Assembly: GCA_021414245.1 (NCBI GenBank)
Contig: JAIOOU010000015.1
Coordinates: 124,001-188,000, forward strand
Origin: Chloroflexota bacterium
Lineage (GTDB): Bacteria > Chloroflexota > Anaerolineae > Anaerolineales > Villigracilaceae
Direction of reading: 5' to 3'
DNA: 64,000 nt
Part shown: piece by piece, positions 23,628-32,303 of the stretch
Numbering within the stretch: the first letter of the stretch is position 1
How the letters are laid out: every line of letters starts with the position of its first letter
Position numbers and translations under genes: made by a program
Notes under the pieces: generated by a model
What the model was told of the DNA's origin: nothing
Databases searched by the model: none
The model's input: the letters and a program-made list of their open reading frames with translations, nothing else

Positions 23628-25322
23628 ATGAAATTACGCGAACGAATATCGAAATTCTTTTACCCGGAACCAGGCTCCCCCCCATGGAGATTCATTCTCC
23701 CCTTTGCATCCCTGGTGGTCGTGTTTATTCTGGTTGTCTTCGGGGGAATTCACACCTGGGAATACACCAACTCGCCAAAGTTCTGCGGCACCGCCTGCCA
23801 CACCATGCCTCCCGAGGATACGACCTACAAGCTGTCACCGCATTCGAACGTCACCTGCGAGGAATGTCACATTGGCCGCGCCTCCTTTGTGGATCAGGCC
23901 ATGCGCAAGACCCAGGGCATCAAGGAAACCTACTACGAGATCTTCAAGCTTTATGAATACCCCATCCGGGCCAAGGCCCTGCGCCCGTCCCTGGATACCT
24001 GCGAAAAATGCCATCGCCCCGAGACCTTCTCCGATGACAGCCTGAGACAGATCAATCACTTTGGAAATGACCGGGAAAATACCGCGACCAGTATTTACCT
24101 CATCATGAAGACCGGCGGCGGGGATGCCCGACAGGGAAATGCGCGCGGCATTCACTGGCACATTTCCAGCAAGGTCCTGTATTATTCGGATGATGAACTC
24201 AGCCAGACCATTCCCTACGTCCGCGTATACAATGATGATGGCACCTACACCGAATATACGGATGTGGAATCCGGGTTCGACCCCTCGACCATCGATGAAA
24301 ACAAACTCAGGCAAATGGATTGCGTAACCTGCCACAACCGGGTTACACACAATTTTAAGGAGCCTTCCAAGTCTGTTGACGAATCGATGTCAAATGGCCT
24401 GATCGATCCGTCCATTCCGCTCATCCACGCCAAAGCAGTGGCCGTGCTCAGCGCCAAATACGAGACACGCGACGAAGCGGTCAAAGCCATCTCAGCCATC
24501 GAGGATGATTACAAAAACAATCTATTCGACTATTACAGCACCAACGGGCAGGCCATAAAGAACGCGATCACTGAAATTCAAGCCATTTACGACCGCACCG
24601 TTTTCCACGATCAAAAGATCGACTGGACCACCTATCCGAACAACCTGGGGCACATCAACGCACCCGGCTGTTTCCGCTGCCATGACGGCAAGCATTTGAA
24701 TGACAAGAATGAATCTGTGCGCCTGGAATGCAATGTCTGCCATGCGATCCCCGTGGTTGCAAAATCTGACGATTTTGTGACCCAGATCGAGATCAGCCGT
24801 GGACCCGAACCCGAGACACACTTCAACCCGAACTGGATCAGCATGCACAATCAGGTGCTTGGCCCCTCGTGTTCGAACTGCCATACCACCAAGGACCCCG
24901 GCGGGACAAGCAACACCTCCTTCTGTTCCAACAGCGCCTGTCATGGGAATGTGTACACCTACGCCGGCTTCGATGCACCCGCCCTGCGGGAGATCATTAA
25001 GAGCCAGCTGCCTCCACCCGAACCCGCACTGGAAGTGCCCGTGCTGACAGAGGACCCAACCTATGAAAATTATGCCGGCGTGCTGCTCACCATTAAATGC
25101 ACAGGCTGCCATACCGAAGGCGATTCAGCTCCAAAGGGACTGAACCTCTCCAGCTATGCTGCAGCCATGAAAGGCGGCGAAGACGGCCCCGTAATCATCC
25201 CGGGCAATTCAGCAGACAGCCTGTTGGTACAGATCCAATCCGCAGATCATTTTGCCAACTTCACCGTTGAAGAACTCAACAATATCATCAAGTGGATCGA
25301 CGCGGGCGCTCCTGAAAAGTAA
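23628..25322 (+). CDS. NapC/NirT-like multihaem cytochrome with C-terminal monohaem domain
   Basis: The protein has 564 aa. One N-terminal signal-anchor (about 22-42) is followed by a NapC-like region: FCGTACHTMPPEDTTYKLSPH, where the first haem motif is C-x3-CH with a Met two residues after the His, and CEECH. Further motifs are CEKCH, CVTCH, CFRCH, CNVCH, CSNCH, then CSNSACH (C-x4-CH). A C-terminal domain (about 480-564) with CTGCHTEG, IIPGNSADSLL and IKWIDAGAPE resembles planctomycete-type cytochrome c. That is seven standard and two unusual haem motifs. It probably accepts electrons from quinol or from the upstream cytochrome b. SD GGAGG lies 5 nt from ATG. Confidence 0.9.
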   Translation: MKLRERISKFFYPEPGSPPWRFILPFASLVVVFILVVFGGIHTWEYTNSPKFCGTACHTMPPEDTTYKLSPHSNVTCEECHIGRASFVDQAMRKTQGIKETYYEIFKLYEYPIRAKALRPSLDTCEKCHRPETFSDDSLRQINHFGNDRENTATSIYLIMKTGGGDARQGNARGIHWHISSKVLYYSDDELSQTIPYVRVYNDDGTYTEYTDVESGFDPSTIDENKLRQMDCVTCHNRVTHNFKEPSKSVDESMSNGLIDPSIPLIHAKAVAVLSAKYETRDEAVKAISAIEDDYKNNLFDYYSTNGQAIKNAITEIQAIYDRTVFHDQKIDWTTYPNNLGHINAPGCFRCHDGKHLNDKNESVRLECNVCHAIPVVAKSDDFVTQIEISRGPEPETHFNPNWISMHNQVLGPSCSNCHTTKDPGGTSNTSFCSNSACHGNVYTYAGFDAPALREIIKSQLPPPEPALEVPVLTEDPTYENYAGVLLTIKCTGCHTEGDSAPKGLNLSSYAAAMKGGEDGPVIIPGNSADSLLVQIQSADHFANFTVEELNNIIKWIDAGAPEK

Positions 25323-25342
25323 TCGCAGCCGATTATCCGCAC

Positions 25343-25392
25343 TTAATATAAAACAAGGCAGTCCGAAAACGGACTGCCTTGTTTTATATTAA
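25343..25392. terminator. Bidirectional terminator between the two respiratory operons
   Basis: A 23-bp perfect stem (25343-25365 with 25370-25392), AAAA loop, with A/T-rich outer parts. The convergent operons both end here. Confidence 0.9.
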
Positions 25393-25404
25393 CCGACTAC
25401 CTGA

Positions 25405-26667
25405 TCAGGCTCTTACCGTCTCATCCGCATTTACCTGCACAGTCTCGTGCTCCCCACTGACCAGGCGATGGTCCACGACCCGCAGATATTTCACTCCGAG
25501 CGAGAATGCCAGCAAACCGTAGGATATGATTCCCAGGCCGGCCGCCCACTCAACAAGAGATGGATGATATGAAGTATAGGAGATTGCCGCTTCCCCGGGC
25601 AGGTAGGAAATGACTGTCAGCAGCCCCACAAGGTTCGTATCGTAACGGAAGGCCACCACACCACCCACAACCATTGCGAATGAGAGCATTCGCCAGAAGG
25701 GCGACAAACGCGTCGGTTTGTAGAGCAGGAGAAAGGTCGGGATGAGCGCGCCGAAGATCATCTCACCGAACCAGAAGTTGAAGGAGAGGGTCCCCTTGGT
25801 GAGCAGCTCAAATGCCTCTGTCCGTCCCGGCTCGTAGGTATAGGTTTGAGCGAGCCAGTCCCAAAAGCGGAAGTAAAGATACCCGATCATCAAATAGCCG
25901 AGGAATTGGGCCACCCGCTCGACAAGAATATCGTTGACCTTGGCCTTGGATGTCAACCGCGCCGAGAGCATGGAAGCCAGCAGGGTCAGGGCAATACCGC
26001 CAACAATGGCCGAGAACATGAACAAAACGGACATTTCAGGCTTGTACCAGATCGGACGCGCCTTGATCACACCGTACACCGCACCCAGCGAGGATTGATG
26101 CAGGCTGGAAAGGCCGAGACCAATGATGGCCAGCACCGGCGCATAATGATGGACCTGTTCCATTTTCTCCGCAATGCGCGGATATTTCCTGCGCAGCCAT
26201 TCGAAGGATGCAAGGATGGGCATGGTTTCAAAAAGAAGCACAGTGAGATACAACATGACGCACATGGTCACTTCCCAAAGCAGGGAGTGCGTATTCCAAT
26301 ACACCAGTGACTTCCAAAACCGGTCGGGACGGCCGATGTCGAGGATGAGGGCCAGCATGGCCATGGTGTATCCGATCAGGCCGACGAAGGTGGCTGTGCG
26401 TGCGATCGGGGCATAGCGTTTGAGTCCGAAGAGGTACACGCCCGCACACAGGCTGAATGCACCTGCACTCACCGCAATGGAAGACAGGTCGATCGTGATC
26501 CACAAGCCCCAGGGGACGAGGTCCGTCAGGTTCGTGATCGAAAGTCCAAACCAGAATACGGAGAGACCCGCGATCACGGCTGTGAACATCAATGCTCCCA
26601 GGAAGAGCAGCCACAAACCCCAGGGCCTGGTGATATTCTCGCGAATGGTCTTAATAATGGTACTCAT
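25405..26667 (-). CDS. NrfD/HybB-type membrane subunit
   Basis: A 420-aa polytopic protein, about ten TM helices, of the NrfD/PsrC/HybB family: quinone-interacting subunits without haem that pair with a four-cluster ferredoxin. Supporting segments are RPWGLWLLFLGALMF, NLTDLVPWGLWITIDLSSIAVSAGAF (positions about 46-71), DIGRPDRFWKS and SSLHQSSLGAVYGV. The SSLHQSSLG motif is typical of HybB. It starts 1 nt after the ferredoxin stop, so the two are made together. Long length compared with NrfD (about 320 aa) again fits HybB-like members. Probable role: quinone reduction or quinol oxidation coupled to the ferredoxin and octahaem subunits. Confidence 0.92.
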   Translation of the reverse strand: MSTIIKTIRENITRPWGLWLLFLGALMFTAVIAGLSVFWFGLSITNLTDLVPWGLWITIDLSSIAVSAGAFSLCAGVYLFGLKRYAPIARTATFVGLIGYTMAMLALILDIGRPDRFWKSLVYWNTHSLLWEVTMCVMLYLTVLLFETMPILASFEWLRRKYPRIAEKMEQVHHYAPVLAIIGLGLSSLHQSSLGAVYGVIKARPIWYKPEMSVLFMFSAIVGGIALTLLASMLSARLTSKAKVNDILVERVAQFLGYLMIGYLYFRFWDWLAQTYTYEPGRTEAFELLTKGTLSFNFWFGEMIFGALIPTFLLLYKPTRLSPFWRMLSFAMVVGGVVAFRYDTNLVGLLTVISYLPGEAAISYTSYHPSLVEWAAGLGIISYGLLAFSLGVKYLRVVDHRLVSGEHETVQVNADETVRA

Positions 26668-26668
26668 A

Positions 26669-27442
26669 TTAACCCTCCACTACCCTTTCTTCGGTAACGG
26701 GCAGATAGTACACACGCGGGTTGGTTCCCAGGTTTTCGCGCAACCGATAGCAGGGATGCGCCCTAAGGATCTGGCTGACATTCGAATTGGGATCTTTGAG
26801 ATCGCCGAATGCACGAGCACCGGTCGGGCAGGCCACACAGCAAGCGGGGGTAGCTTCCGCGTCCACACCGGGGACGAGGCCGACAGCCATGCCGCGGTCA
26901 ATGCGGTTGTAGCAGAAGGCACACTTCTCGGGCACACCACGCGGGCGCCTCTCCACTTCCGGTTCCCCCCATTCAGGCACGGCGGGGTTATCACCGGTAA
27001 AGGCTTCCCAATTAAAGGAGCGCGCATCATAGGGGCAGGCAACTTCACAATACCGGCAGCCGATGCATTTGTCGTAGTCCATCATCACAATCCCGTCATC
27101 GCGATAATAGGAGGCGCCTACAGGGCAGACTTCCACGCAGGGCGCGTGTTCGCATTGCATACACGGGCGGGGGAGATACACCATCTTGCCATTGATCTCG
27201 CCCGCGTTTATAACCTTGTTCCATTGAATATCCGGGTTGATATCGTTGTGCGCGTGGCAGACCAGGTTGCATTGGTCACAGCCTGTGCATTTTGACTGGT
27301 CGATCACCATGGCCCATTGATGCTCGCCTTGTGCTCCGGTAGAGGCTTCCACCTTCGTGATCGCCTTTGCCCCGGCAGCCACGGCTACGCCAACAGCTGT
27401 GAGCTTGATGAAATCGCGGCGGCTGAAATTATTTTCCGTCAT
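26669..27442 (-). CDS. Tat-exported four-cluster ferredoxin subunit (HybA/NrfC-like)
   Basis: The protein has 257 aa from ATG 27442 (MTENNFSRRDFIKLTAVG), which carries a twin-arginine signal, so it is exported folded. Four Cys clusters for [4Fe-4S] centres are present: CTGCDQCNLVC, CMQCEHAPCVEVC, CIGCRYCEVAC and CAFC with CCVAC. GAGG lies 9 nt before this ATG; an ATG at 27451 directly abuts the GAGG and is rejected. It overlaps the end of the octahaem cytochrome gene by 14 nt. It probably bridges the octahaem cytochrome and the NrfD-type subunit on the outer face of the membrane. Confidence 0.93.
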   Translation of the reverse strand: MTENNFSRRDFIKLTAVGVAVAAGAKAITKVEASTGAQGEHQWAMVIDQSKCTGCDQCNLVCHAHNDINPDIQWNKVINAGEINGKMVYLPRPCMQCEHAPCVEVCPVGASYYRDDGIVMMDYDKCIGCRYCEVACPYDARSFNWEAFTGDNPAVPEWGEPEVERRPRGVPEKCAFCYNRIDRGMAVGLVPGVDAEATPACCVACPTGARAFGDLKDPNSNVSQILRAHPCYRLRENLGTNPRVYYLPVTEERVVEG

Positions 27443-28412
27443 GGCGCACATCCTCGGATTTCTTCAGTAACAGCCGGTACCAGCGCTCCAACCAGGGAGC
27501 CAGCACCATGCCAGCTGCAAGCCCGACCAGGGCAGCCAGCCCGGCATATCCGATCGGGGAAACCGGGGTGGGTTCCGGAACGATGGAAGCCATTTCCACA
27601 GCAGGGGTATTTTCGACAGCATGCGCAACAGCGGAGACATTCGTGGTTTCCTTGGTTGCAACCGCGTCGCCTGGCGTATGCATTTGATCCGCATGGCAGG
27701 CATTGCAGGTCTGTACACTGGCTTTGAACGAATGATCGGCCACTCTGTGGATGTCCGTATTCGCCTCTTCAAGGTGCTCGAGATGACAGTCAATGCAGGT
27801 GACGCCCTGTTTGCTGTGGATCGAGTAGGGGAAGTTCATGCTGGCTTCCTCATGACAGCTGATGCACAAACGGGAGGCGTCCTTCGAATTCTGATCCTTC
27901 AAATTAACCGTGATCTTCAGCGAGGCATTGTGCGGGTCGTGGCAGGAGGAGCAATCCATGCCCTGTTGATAATGGGTGCTTCCTTCCCAGGCCTGCAGGC
28001 CAAACCGCGTATCCGTATGGCAGGTTCCACAGGTATTTGGCGTGGAATCCACGCTCATGGTGGTCCTGGGATGCTGTCCGGTGGTGTCGGTATGGCAGGC
28101 GGCGCAGGTCACACCATCTTCCTTCCAGGTACCGGTCGCCTCGTTATAGCCGGTCACATGGCAGGTTAAACAGGCACCCGGCTTGCCCTGATCCGTCCAT
28201 GCATTCACGAAGATCGGGTCATCCGTGGCGTGCCCGTGCGGACCGTTCTGCCAGCTCATTTGGACATTCTCGTGGCAGTCGGCACAATTGGTTTTCTCCT
28301 CCTGGGCAGGCGGAGGGGTCTCGTCCTGGGCGGAAACGGCCGCCAATGCGGCGCCCGCAAACATTACTGCAAACATCAATGCGATCAGAAATTTTCCAAA
28401 TCGTGGGAACAT
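27429..28412 (-). CDS. Octahaem c-type cytochrome with C-terminal anchor
   Basis: The protein has 327 aa. A signal peptide (cleavage near AVSAQD) is followed by eight CxxCH motifs: CADCH, CLTCH, CAACH, CGTCH, CSSCH, CISCH, CIDCH, CNACH. A Thr/Pro/Val-rich linker leads to one TM helix (GYAGLAALVGLAAGMVLAPW) and a basic inner tail. The spacing of motifs with SxH and HxxH-type distal histidines suggests bis-His haems of the cytochrome c3/c554 kind. Operon position places it as the extracytoplasmic redox partner of the ferredoxin/NrfD pair. Confidence 0.92.
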   Translation of the reverse strand: MFPRFGKFLIALMFAVMFAGAALAAVSAQDETPPPAQEEKTNCADCHENVQMSWQNGPHGHATDDPIFVNAWTDQGKPGACLTCHVTGYNEATGTWKEDGVTCAACHTDTTGQHPRTTMSVDSTPNTCGTCHTDTRFGLQAWEGSTHYQQGMDCSSCHDPHNASLKITVNLKDQNSKDASRLCISCHEEASMNFPYSIHSKQGVTCIDCHLEHLEEANTDIHRVADHSFKASVQTCNACHADQMHTPGDAVATKETTNVSAVAHAVENTPAVEMASIVPEPTPVSPIGYAGLAALVGLAAGMVLAPWLERWYRLLLKKSEDVRHDGK

Positions 28413-28427
28413 TCTCGTTACTCCTTA

Positions 28428-28766
28428 TTAAAGATGGGCATGCAGGTGTTTCGGGGCCGGCACCGGCGCATCCAAAAACACTTCACAATCGAGGCAGGCT
28501 TCACGCAGATAGCCATTCGACAGACGATGCGTCTGCCAGCAGGGTTGGTTGTCCTTTTCAGCACGGAACTTGATCTCCTCCGTGGAAAGCCCCTGTTCCT
28601 TCCAGCAAGGCATCTCATCCTTAACGAGCGTCTTGCGTTCCAGTTCGGCTTCGGCCTGCCAGCGGGCATCCAGCTTGCGAAGAGCGAACACGACCAGCGC
28701 AGTGATCGCCAGCGGCACGATCAAACGGACGAACAAACCTGTCAACACAGCGAGAATAGTATTCAT
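28428..28766 (-). CDS. Small membrane protein with conserved-looking cysteines (112 aa)
   Basis: Start ATG 28766 with GAGG 5 nt upstream; 112 aa. One TM helix (IVPLAITALVVFALRKL) lies near the N-terminus. The hydrophilic remainder contains four Cys arranged as PCWKEQG, PCWQTHRLS and CLDC, and ends in a His-rich tail (KHLHAHL). I do not recognise a family. The Cys pattern could bind a metal or haem, or form disulfides. It lies in the same operon as the octahaem cytochrome (15 nt upstream of it), so it may be an accessory subunit or assembly factor of that complex. Confidence 0.75.
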   Translation of the reverse strand: MNTILAVLTGLFVRLIVPLAITALVVFALRKLDARWQAEAELERKTLVKDEMPCWKEQGLSTEEIKFRAEKDNQPCWQTHRLSNGYLREACLDCEVFLDAPVPAPKHLHAHL

Positions 28767-28773
28767 GGGAACC

Positions 28774-28893
28774 TCATTTGAGCCAGTAATTGGATTCTTT
28801 GCGACGTAACCATTCGCCAACCAGCATCAGCAGCCCAAAGGGCAGGATGAGGCGGAAAACGAAGAGCAGGAAGATAATCTCTGAACCGTTCAT
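28774..28893 (-). CDS. Very small membrane protein (39 aa)
   Basis: ATG 28893 to TGA 28774 encodes 39 aa: one TM helix (IIFLLFVFRLILPFGLLMLV) and a basic tail ending SNYWLK. A strong SD (AAAGGAG, 6 nt from ATG) marks it as translated. Its stop codon lies inside the SD region of the 112-aa gene, giving tight coupling. It is the first gene of the leftward respiratory operon. It may be a structural micro-subunit, as are known from other membrane oxidoreductases. No family recognised. Confidence 0.72.
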   Translation of the reverse strand: MNGSEIIFLLFVFRLILPFGLLMLVGEWLRRKESNYWLK

Positions 28894-28931
28894 GGCATTC
28901 TCCTTTCTTATTCTTTCTTGATCTTGACTAC

Positions 28932-28960
28932 ACTATACGGCTTCCTTAAAACAAAGTAAA
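28932..28960 (-). promoter_or_regulatory. Candidate promoter of the leftward respiratory operon
   Basis: On the minus strand: TTTACT (28960-28955), 17-nt spacer, TATAGT (28937-28932). Predicted start near 28925, about 32 nt before the ATG of the 39-aa gene. The 231-nt gap to the response regulator also holds an inverted repeat and a terminator. Confidence 0.55.
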
Positions 28961-29049
28961 TTCGGCTCCACCCCCATCTTGACCGAAGGACTCACGCATC
29001 TTTTGGGACCTTTTGCCTGCTGTGCACACCCCAGTCATTTTCGACCCTT

Positions 29050-29065
29050 TGGGGGATTCGCCCCA
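29050..29065. promoter_or_regulatory. Inverted repeat TGGGG-N6-CCCCA, second copy
   Basis: TGGGG (29050-29054), GATTCG, CCCCA (29061-29065). It has the same arms and spacing as the core at 21481-21496. It lies about 130 nt upstream of the predicted start of the leftward operon; further TGGGG half-sites occur between (minus strand, near 29032 and 28974). Confidence 0.5.
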
Positions 29066-29067
29066 TA

Positions 29068-29100
29068 AAAAAAGAAGGCCACGCTTGAAGCGTGACCTTC
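29068..29100 (-). terminator. Rho-independent terminator of the two-component operon
   Basis: An 11-bp stem (29074-29084 with 29090-29100) contains a G-U pair that forms only in the minus-strand RNA, followed by seven T on that strand. Confidence 0.85.
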
Positions 29101-29124
29101 CGGTTCATAAGAAACGGGTGTTTC

Positions 29125-29772
29125 CTACGCCTTGATGATTCCCTTGCGAATCGCGTACCGCACAAGTTCGGAACGCGAGTGCAGGTTCAACTTTCGCATG
29201 ATGTTCTCCCGGTGACGTTCCACTGTCTTCGGGCTGATCACGAGGGCCTCCCCGATCTCGTCGTTATTGGCCCCCTCCGCAAGATGCGTCAACACCTCGC
29301 GCTCGCGGTCGGTCAGCCCATCCAGGCTGATCTTTTCCTCGGCCGGACGCTCCGCACTTAGATAGTCGCGTACCAGGAGTTTCGCCATGGACGGATACAG
29401 ATAGACTTCTCCGGCTGCCGCAACTGTAATGGCTGTGATCAACTCCTCCGGGGCGGCCCGTTTCGGCACGTAGCCCGAGGCGCCCGCATCCAGCATCTGG
29501 AAGAAATATTCTTCATCTTCATGAATGGTCAGGGCCACGATCTTGATATCAGGATATCTGGCCTTGATCGCACGGGTGGCTTCGATGCCGGTCTTGTCCG
29601 GCAGGCCGATATCCATCAGAATGACATCCGGCTTGAATTCCCCGGCTTTCTGCAGGGCTTCCTCAGCTGTGGCCGCCTCCCCCACAATTTCCATTTCGCT
29701 GTGACCGCTTAGGAGCATTCTCAGCCCCGAACGGACCACTGCATGATCATCGACCAACAGAAGGCGCGTCAT
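29125..29772 (-). CDS. NarL/FixJ-type response regulator
   Basis: The protein has 215 aa. The receiver domain (1-120) carries the acidic pair DD (8-9), phospho-acceptor D54 in VILMDIGLP, the Thr of ALTIHED and the Lys of VPKRAAP. A LuxR-type HTH is at the C-terminus ([37 protein letters not shown]). The start overlaps the kinase stop (ATGA), so the two are coupled. It lies directly beside the leftward respiratory operon and is the most likely binder of the TGGGG-N6-CCCCA repeats, although this is inferred from position only. Confidence 0.95.
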   Translation of the reverse strand: MTRLLLVDDHAVVRSGLRMLLSGHSEMEIVGEAATAEEALQKAGEFKPDVILMDIGLPDKTGIEATRAIKARYPDIKIVALTIHEDEEYFFQMLDAGASGYVPKRAAPEELITAITVAAAGEVYLYPSMAKLLVRDYLSAERPAEEKISLDGLTDREREVLTHLAEGANNDEIGEALVISPKTVERHRENIMRKLNLHSRSELVRYAIRKGIIKA

Positions 29773-31235
29773 TGGTTTACCTCAACTTTTACAATGTGAT
29801 AGGGAATCCTGGCTTCCACTTCCGTTCCGTAATGCGGCCGTGAATGGATCTGGACTTCGCCGCCCATCAGCATGGCGCGCTCCTCCATGCCGGCCAGTCC
29901 CAGGGAGGTGCGACCGATCCGGCTTTGGACGGAATCCATGTCAAATCCCACGCCATTGTCCCGTACCAGGATCAAAACTTCCTTCTGGCGGTAATCGATC
30001 TTGATATTAACGTTGGTGGCCTGTGAATGTTTAATGACATTGTTCAGGGATTCCTGCACAATGCGGAAGATGGTGATCTTGACGGCATCATCCAGTACGG
30101 GCTCATCTCCATCAATGTCCACACGGATGTGCAGGGAGGTCAACTCGTGCAGACGGGTCGCGTACCACCTCAACGTGGCGGACAGCCCCAGGTCGTCGAG
30201 GTGCGCAGGCCGGAGGTCGGAAATGATGCGCTGCAATTCCTTTAAGGATTCGGAAGTCAGGGACTGCAGCTGCGCAAGGGTGTCGGTTTGCCTTTTGTTG
30301 TTGAGTTCATCCGCCAGTCCGCGCAGGCCCATGCCGATGGCGGTCAGGGACTGGCCGGTCTCATCATGCAAGTCGCGTGCAATACGCTGACGCTCGGATT
30401 CCTGGGCAGCCACCACTTTGCGGAAAAGTTCAGCGCGCAATTCCTCGCGCTGGCGCGCCTCATGCAGCCGGGCCTCCTGCAGTTCCGCGATCTTGTGATC
30501 GCTCTCCACCTGAAAAGCGCGCAGAAAACGGATCACAAACACGGCGGCAAAAACAGCCGTGATTGCGCGCAGCACCTGAATGGGGAATCCGAAGGTGACA
30601 ATAAAGAAATCTGAATTAATAAAATTGGAGGGAGGCAGCAGGCTTGGCGCAGGAAAGAGCTGCCCCACCAGACTGTACCAGCCGAATGCGATCGAAGCCC
30701 ACAGGCTGTCCCGTCCAAAACTGACCAGACCTGCATGACGAAAGGCGCGCTGCTGGACCACCAGTCCCGACGCAGCCAGCAAGCCGGCCGGTATGGCGAT
30801 CGCATAGCGCGTCCATGCATCGGCAATGGCGGGCAGGTCGCTTTGCAAATACTGCCCCTTGAAAGAGACCAGGCCAAAGACCCATACGGCCTCCAGGGCA
30901 AGCGGGATAATCAGGCTGACCCGCCAGGTCGATTCGCTGCCAAGCACCAGGTAGGAACCAAAGGCGGCCAGGGATAAAAAGGAGAATGCCAGCAGGACCA
31001 ATGAAAAAAAGGAGAGCACATCCAGCAGGTTCTGGCTGGCAAAGCCCAGGGAGGTGAACATGCTCAACCATTCATGCACGGCATGCACGAGGCCAAATCC
31101 CGCCAGCGGACGCAACGCCATGCGTAAACGCGCATCTGTTGAACGGCCGCCTTCCATTGCCACCAACAGCCCCATGCTGAAAAAAGCAAGGCCGTAAAAA
31201 AAGTAGATGAAAATGAAAGGCGGTTGATTTATCAT
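29769..31235 (-). CDS. NarL-class sensor histidine kinase with polytopic N-terminus
   Basis: The protein has 488 aa. Seven to eight TM helices cover about 1-265, followed by a short coiled coil. A HisKA_3 dimerisation domain follows, with the phospho-acceptor His in [17 protein letters not shown] (about H290), and a C-terminal HATPase domain ([26 protein letters not shown]). There is no separate extracytoplasmic sensor domain, so the signal may be sensed within the membrane, for example quinone state. It is coupled to the response regulator downstream. Confidence 0.93.
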   Translation of the reverse strand: MINQPPFIFIYFFYGLAFFSMGLLVAMEGGRSTDARLRMALRPLAGFGLVHAVHEWLSMFTSLGFASQNLLDVLSFFSLVLLAFSFLSLAAFGSYLVLGSESTWRVSLIIPLALEAVWVFGLVSFKGQYLQSDLPAIADAWTRYAIAIPAGLLAASGLVVQQRAFRHAGLVSFGRDSLWASIAFGWYSLVGQLFPAPSLLPPSNFINSDFFIVTFGFPIQVLRAITAVFAAVFVIRFLRAFQVESDHKIAELQEARLHEARQREELRAELFRKVVAAQESERQRIARDLHDETGQSLTAIGMGLRGLADELNNKRQTDTLAQLQSLTSESLKELQRIISDLRPAHLDDLGLSATLRWYATRLHELTSLHIRVDIDGDEPVLDDAVKITIFRIVQESLNNVIKHSQATNVNIKIDYRQKEVLILVRDNGVGFDMDSVQSRIGRTSLGLAGMEERAMLMGGEVQIHSRPHYGTEVEARIPYHIVKVEVNQ

Positions 31236-31290
31236 GATTCGCCGGCCGGCCCTGGAAAATCCATGCAGGATATTTCCAGGGCCCCGTTAA

Positions 31291-32193
31291 CTACTCTTCC
31301 TGATGCCGGATGCGTCCGCCGCACACACGGCAGAAACGGTCACCGGGCTTGGCGCGTGTGCCGCACTGCGGACAATAGGTGTCTTCCTCATTTTCCCCGC
31401 CTTCTGTATTGGAATGAGCCCTGCGCCGCGGCTTTTTGGAGGAACCGCGTCCCGACTGCCAGTAATAGGCGAAGCCGCCCACGATCATCACGACTCCGAG
31501 TCCGCCCAGGATGTAGGGCAGGTAATTGCTCAAGGACACGCGGCCGGGTGTGGTTTCATCGACTGGAGCGGCCGGTTGAACCGCCTGGGAGGAAGTGATC
31601 AAGGCATCCGTGGATTTTTTATAATCCAGGTTCAGCGCGAACTGCTGTCCAGCCGTCAACTTGACAGGCTCGCCCGTATAATATTTAAGATCGCCTTCCT
31701 GCAAGATGGATGTCAATTCGGGCGTGGTCGCCAGGGAAGTGGTATCCAACGGTTCCAGAACGCGGAGGTTGAAAGTATCCACGGCATAGGCGCCGTCCCA
31801 CAAATAGGAGAAAATCCGCTGTTCGCCATTAAAAGAGAGCGGTTGGTAGTATTCAAAACGGGCCGCCGAGGATGTCAGATTGATCGTAAACACCCGCCAC
31901 TCCCCATCAGCAGTCGGGCCTTCGAAGTCTGTAATGTTCACCAGGCTTCCGTTCACATCATAAGCCGCCACTGCGATCAGGTTGGCATCCTGGGGAATGC
32001 GGAAGGTGACGCTGACGGGAAACTGCGTGTTCTCCGCTACAATAAAATCCGTGATCACGAGCATGCTGGGCTGGTCATATTCCGGCCACAGCTGCACGTT
32101 CACACTGGCGAGGGTCACATTATCTTGAGCTGACACCACTGATGGAAATACAAACAACACCCCCACAGCCAATAACAGGAAAAACTTGCGCAT
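31291..32193 (-). CDS. Exported membrane-anchored protein with cytosolic zinc ribbon
   Basis: The protein has 300 aa from ATG 32193 (GGAGG 5 nt upstream). A signal peptide (MRKFFLLLAVGVLFVFPS, cleavage near SAQD) leads to an extracytoplasmic beta-rich domain of about 180 residues, one TM helix (YLPYILGGLGVVMIVGGFAYY, about 221-241), a basic segment (KKPRRR) and a terminal zinc ribbon (CPQCGTRAKPGDRFCRVCGG). The outer domain resembles the carboxypeptidase-regulatory or DUF-type beta domains of Chloroflexota surface proteins, but I cannot name it. The gene stands alone between the kinase and panE. Confidence 0.75.
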   Translation of the reverse strand: MRKFFLLLAVGVLFVFPSVVSAQDNVTLASVNVQLWPEYDQPSMLVITDFIVAENTQFPVSVTFRIPQDANLIAVAAYDVNGSLVNITDFEGPTADGEWRVFTINLTSSAARFEYYQPLSFNGEQRIFSYLWDGAYAVDTFNLRVLEPLDTTSLATTPELTSILQEGDLKYYTGEPVKLTAGQQFALNLDYKKSTDALITSSQAVQPAAPVDETTPGRVSLSNYLPYILGGLGVVMIVGGFAYYWQSGRGSSKKPRRRAHSNTEGGENEEDTYCPQCGTRAKPGDRFCRVCGGRIRHQEE

Positions 32194-32303
32194 GAAAGCC
32201 TCCAAACAATAAGAGTTTCATTTATCTTACCATGCGCCATTTGCAATGAGCAGAAACGAAGTCACCTCCTATAGCGGAAGAATGTCACCCTTTTTATCGG
32301 CAT

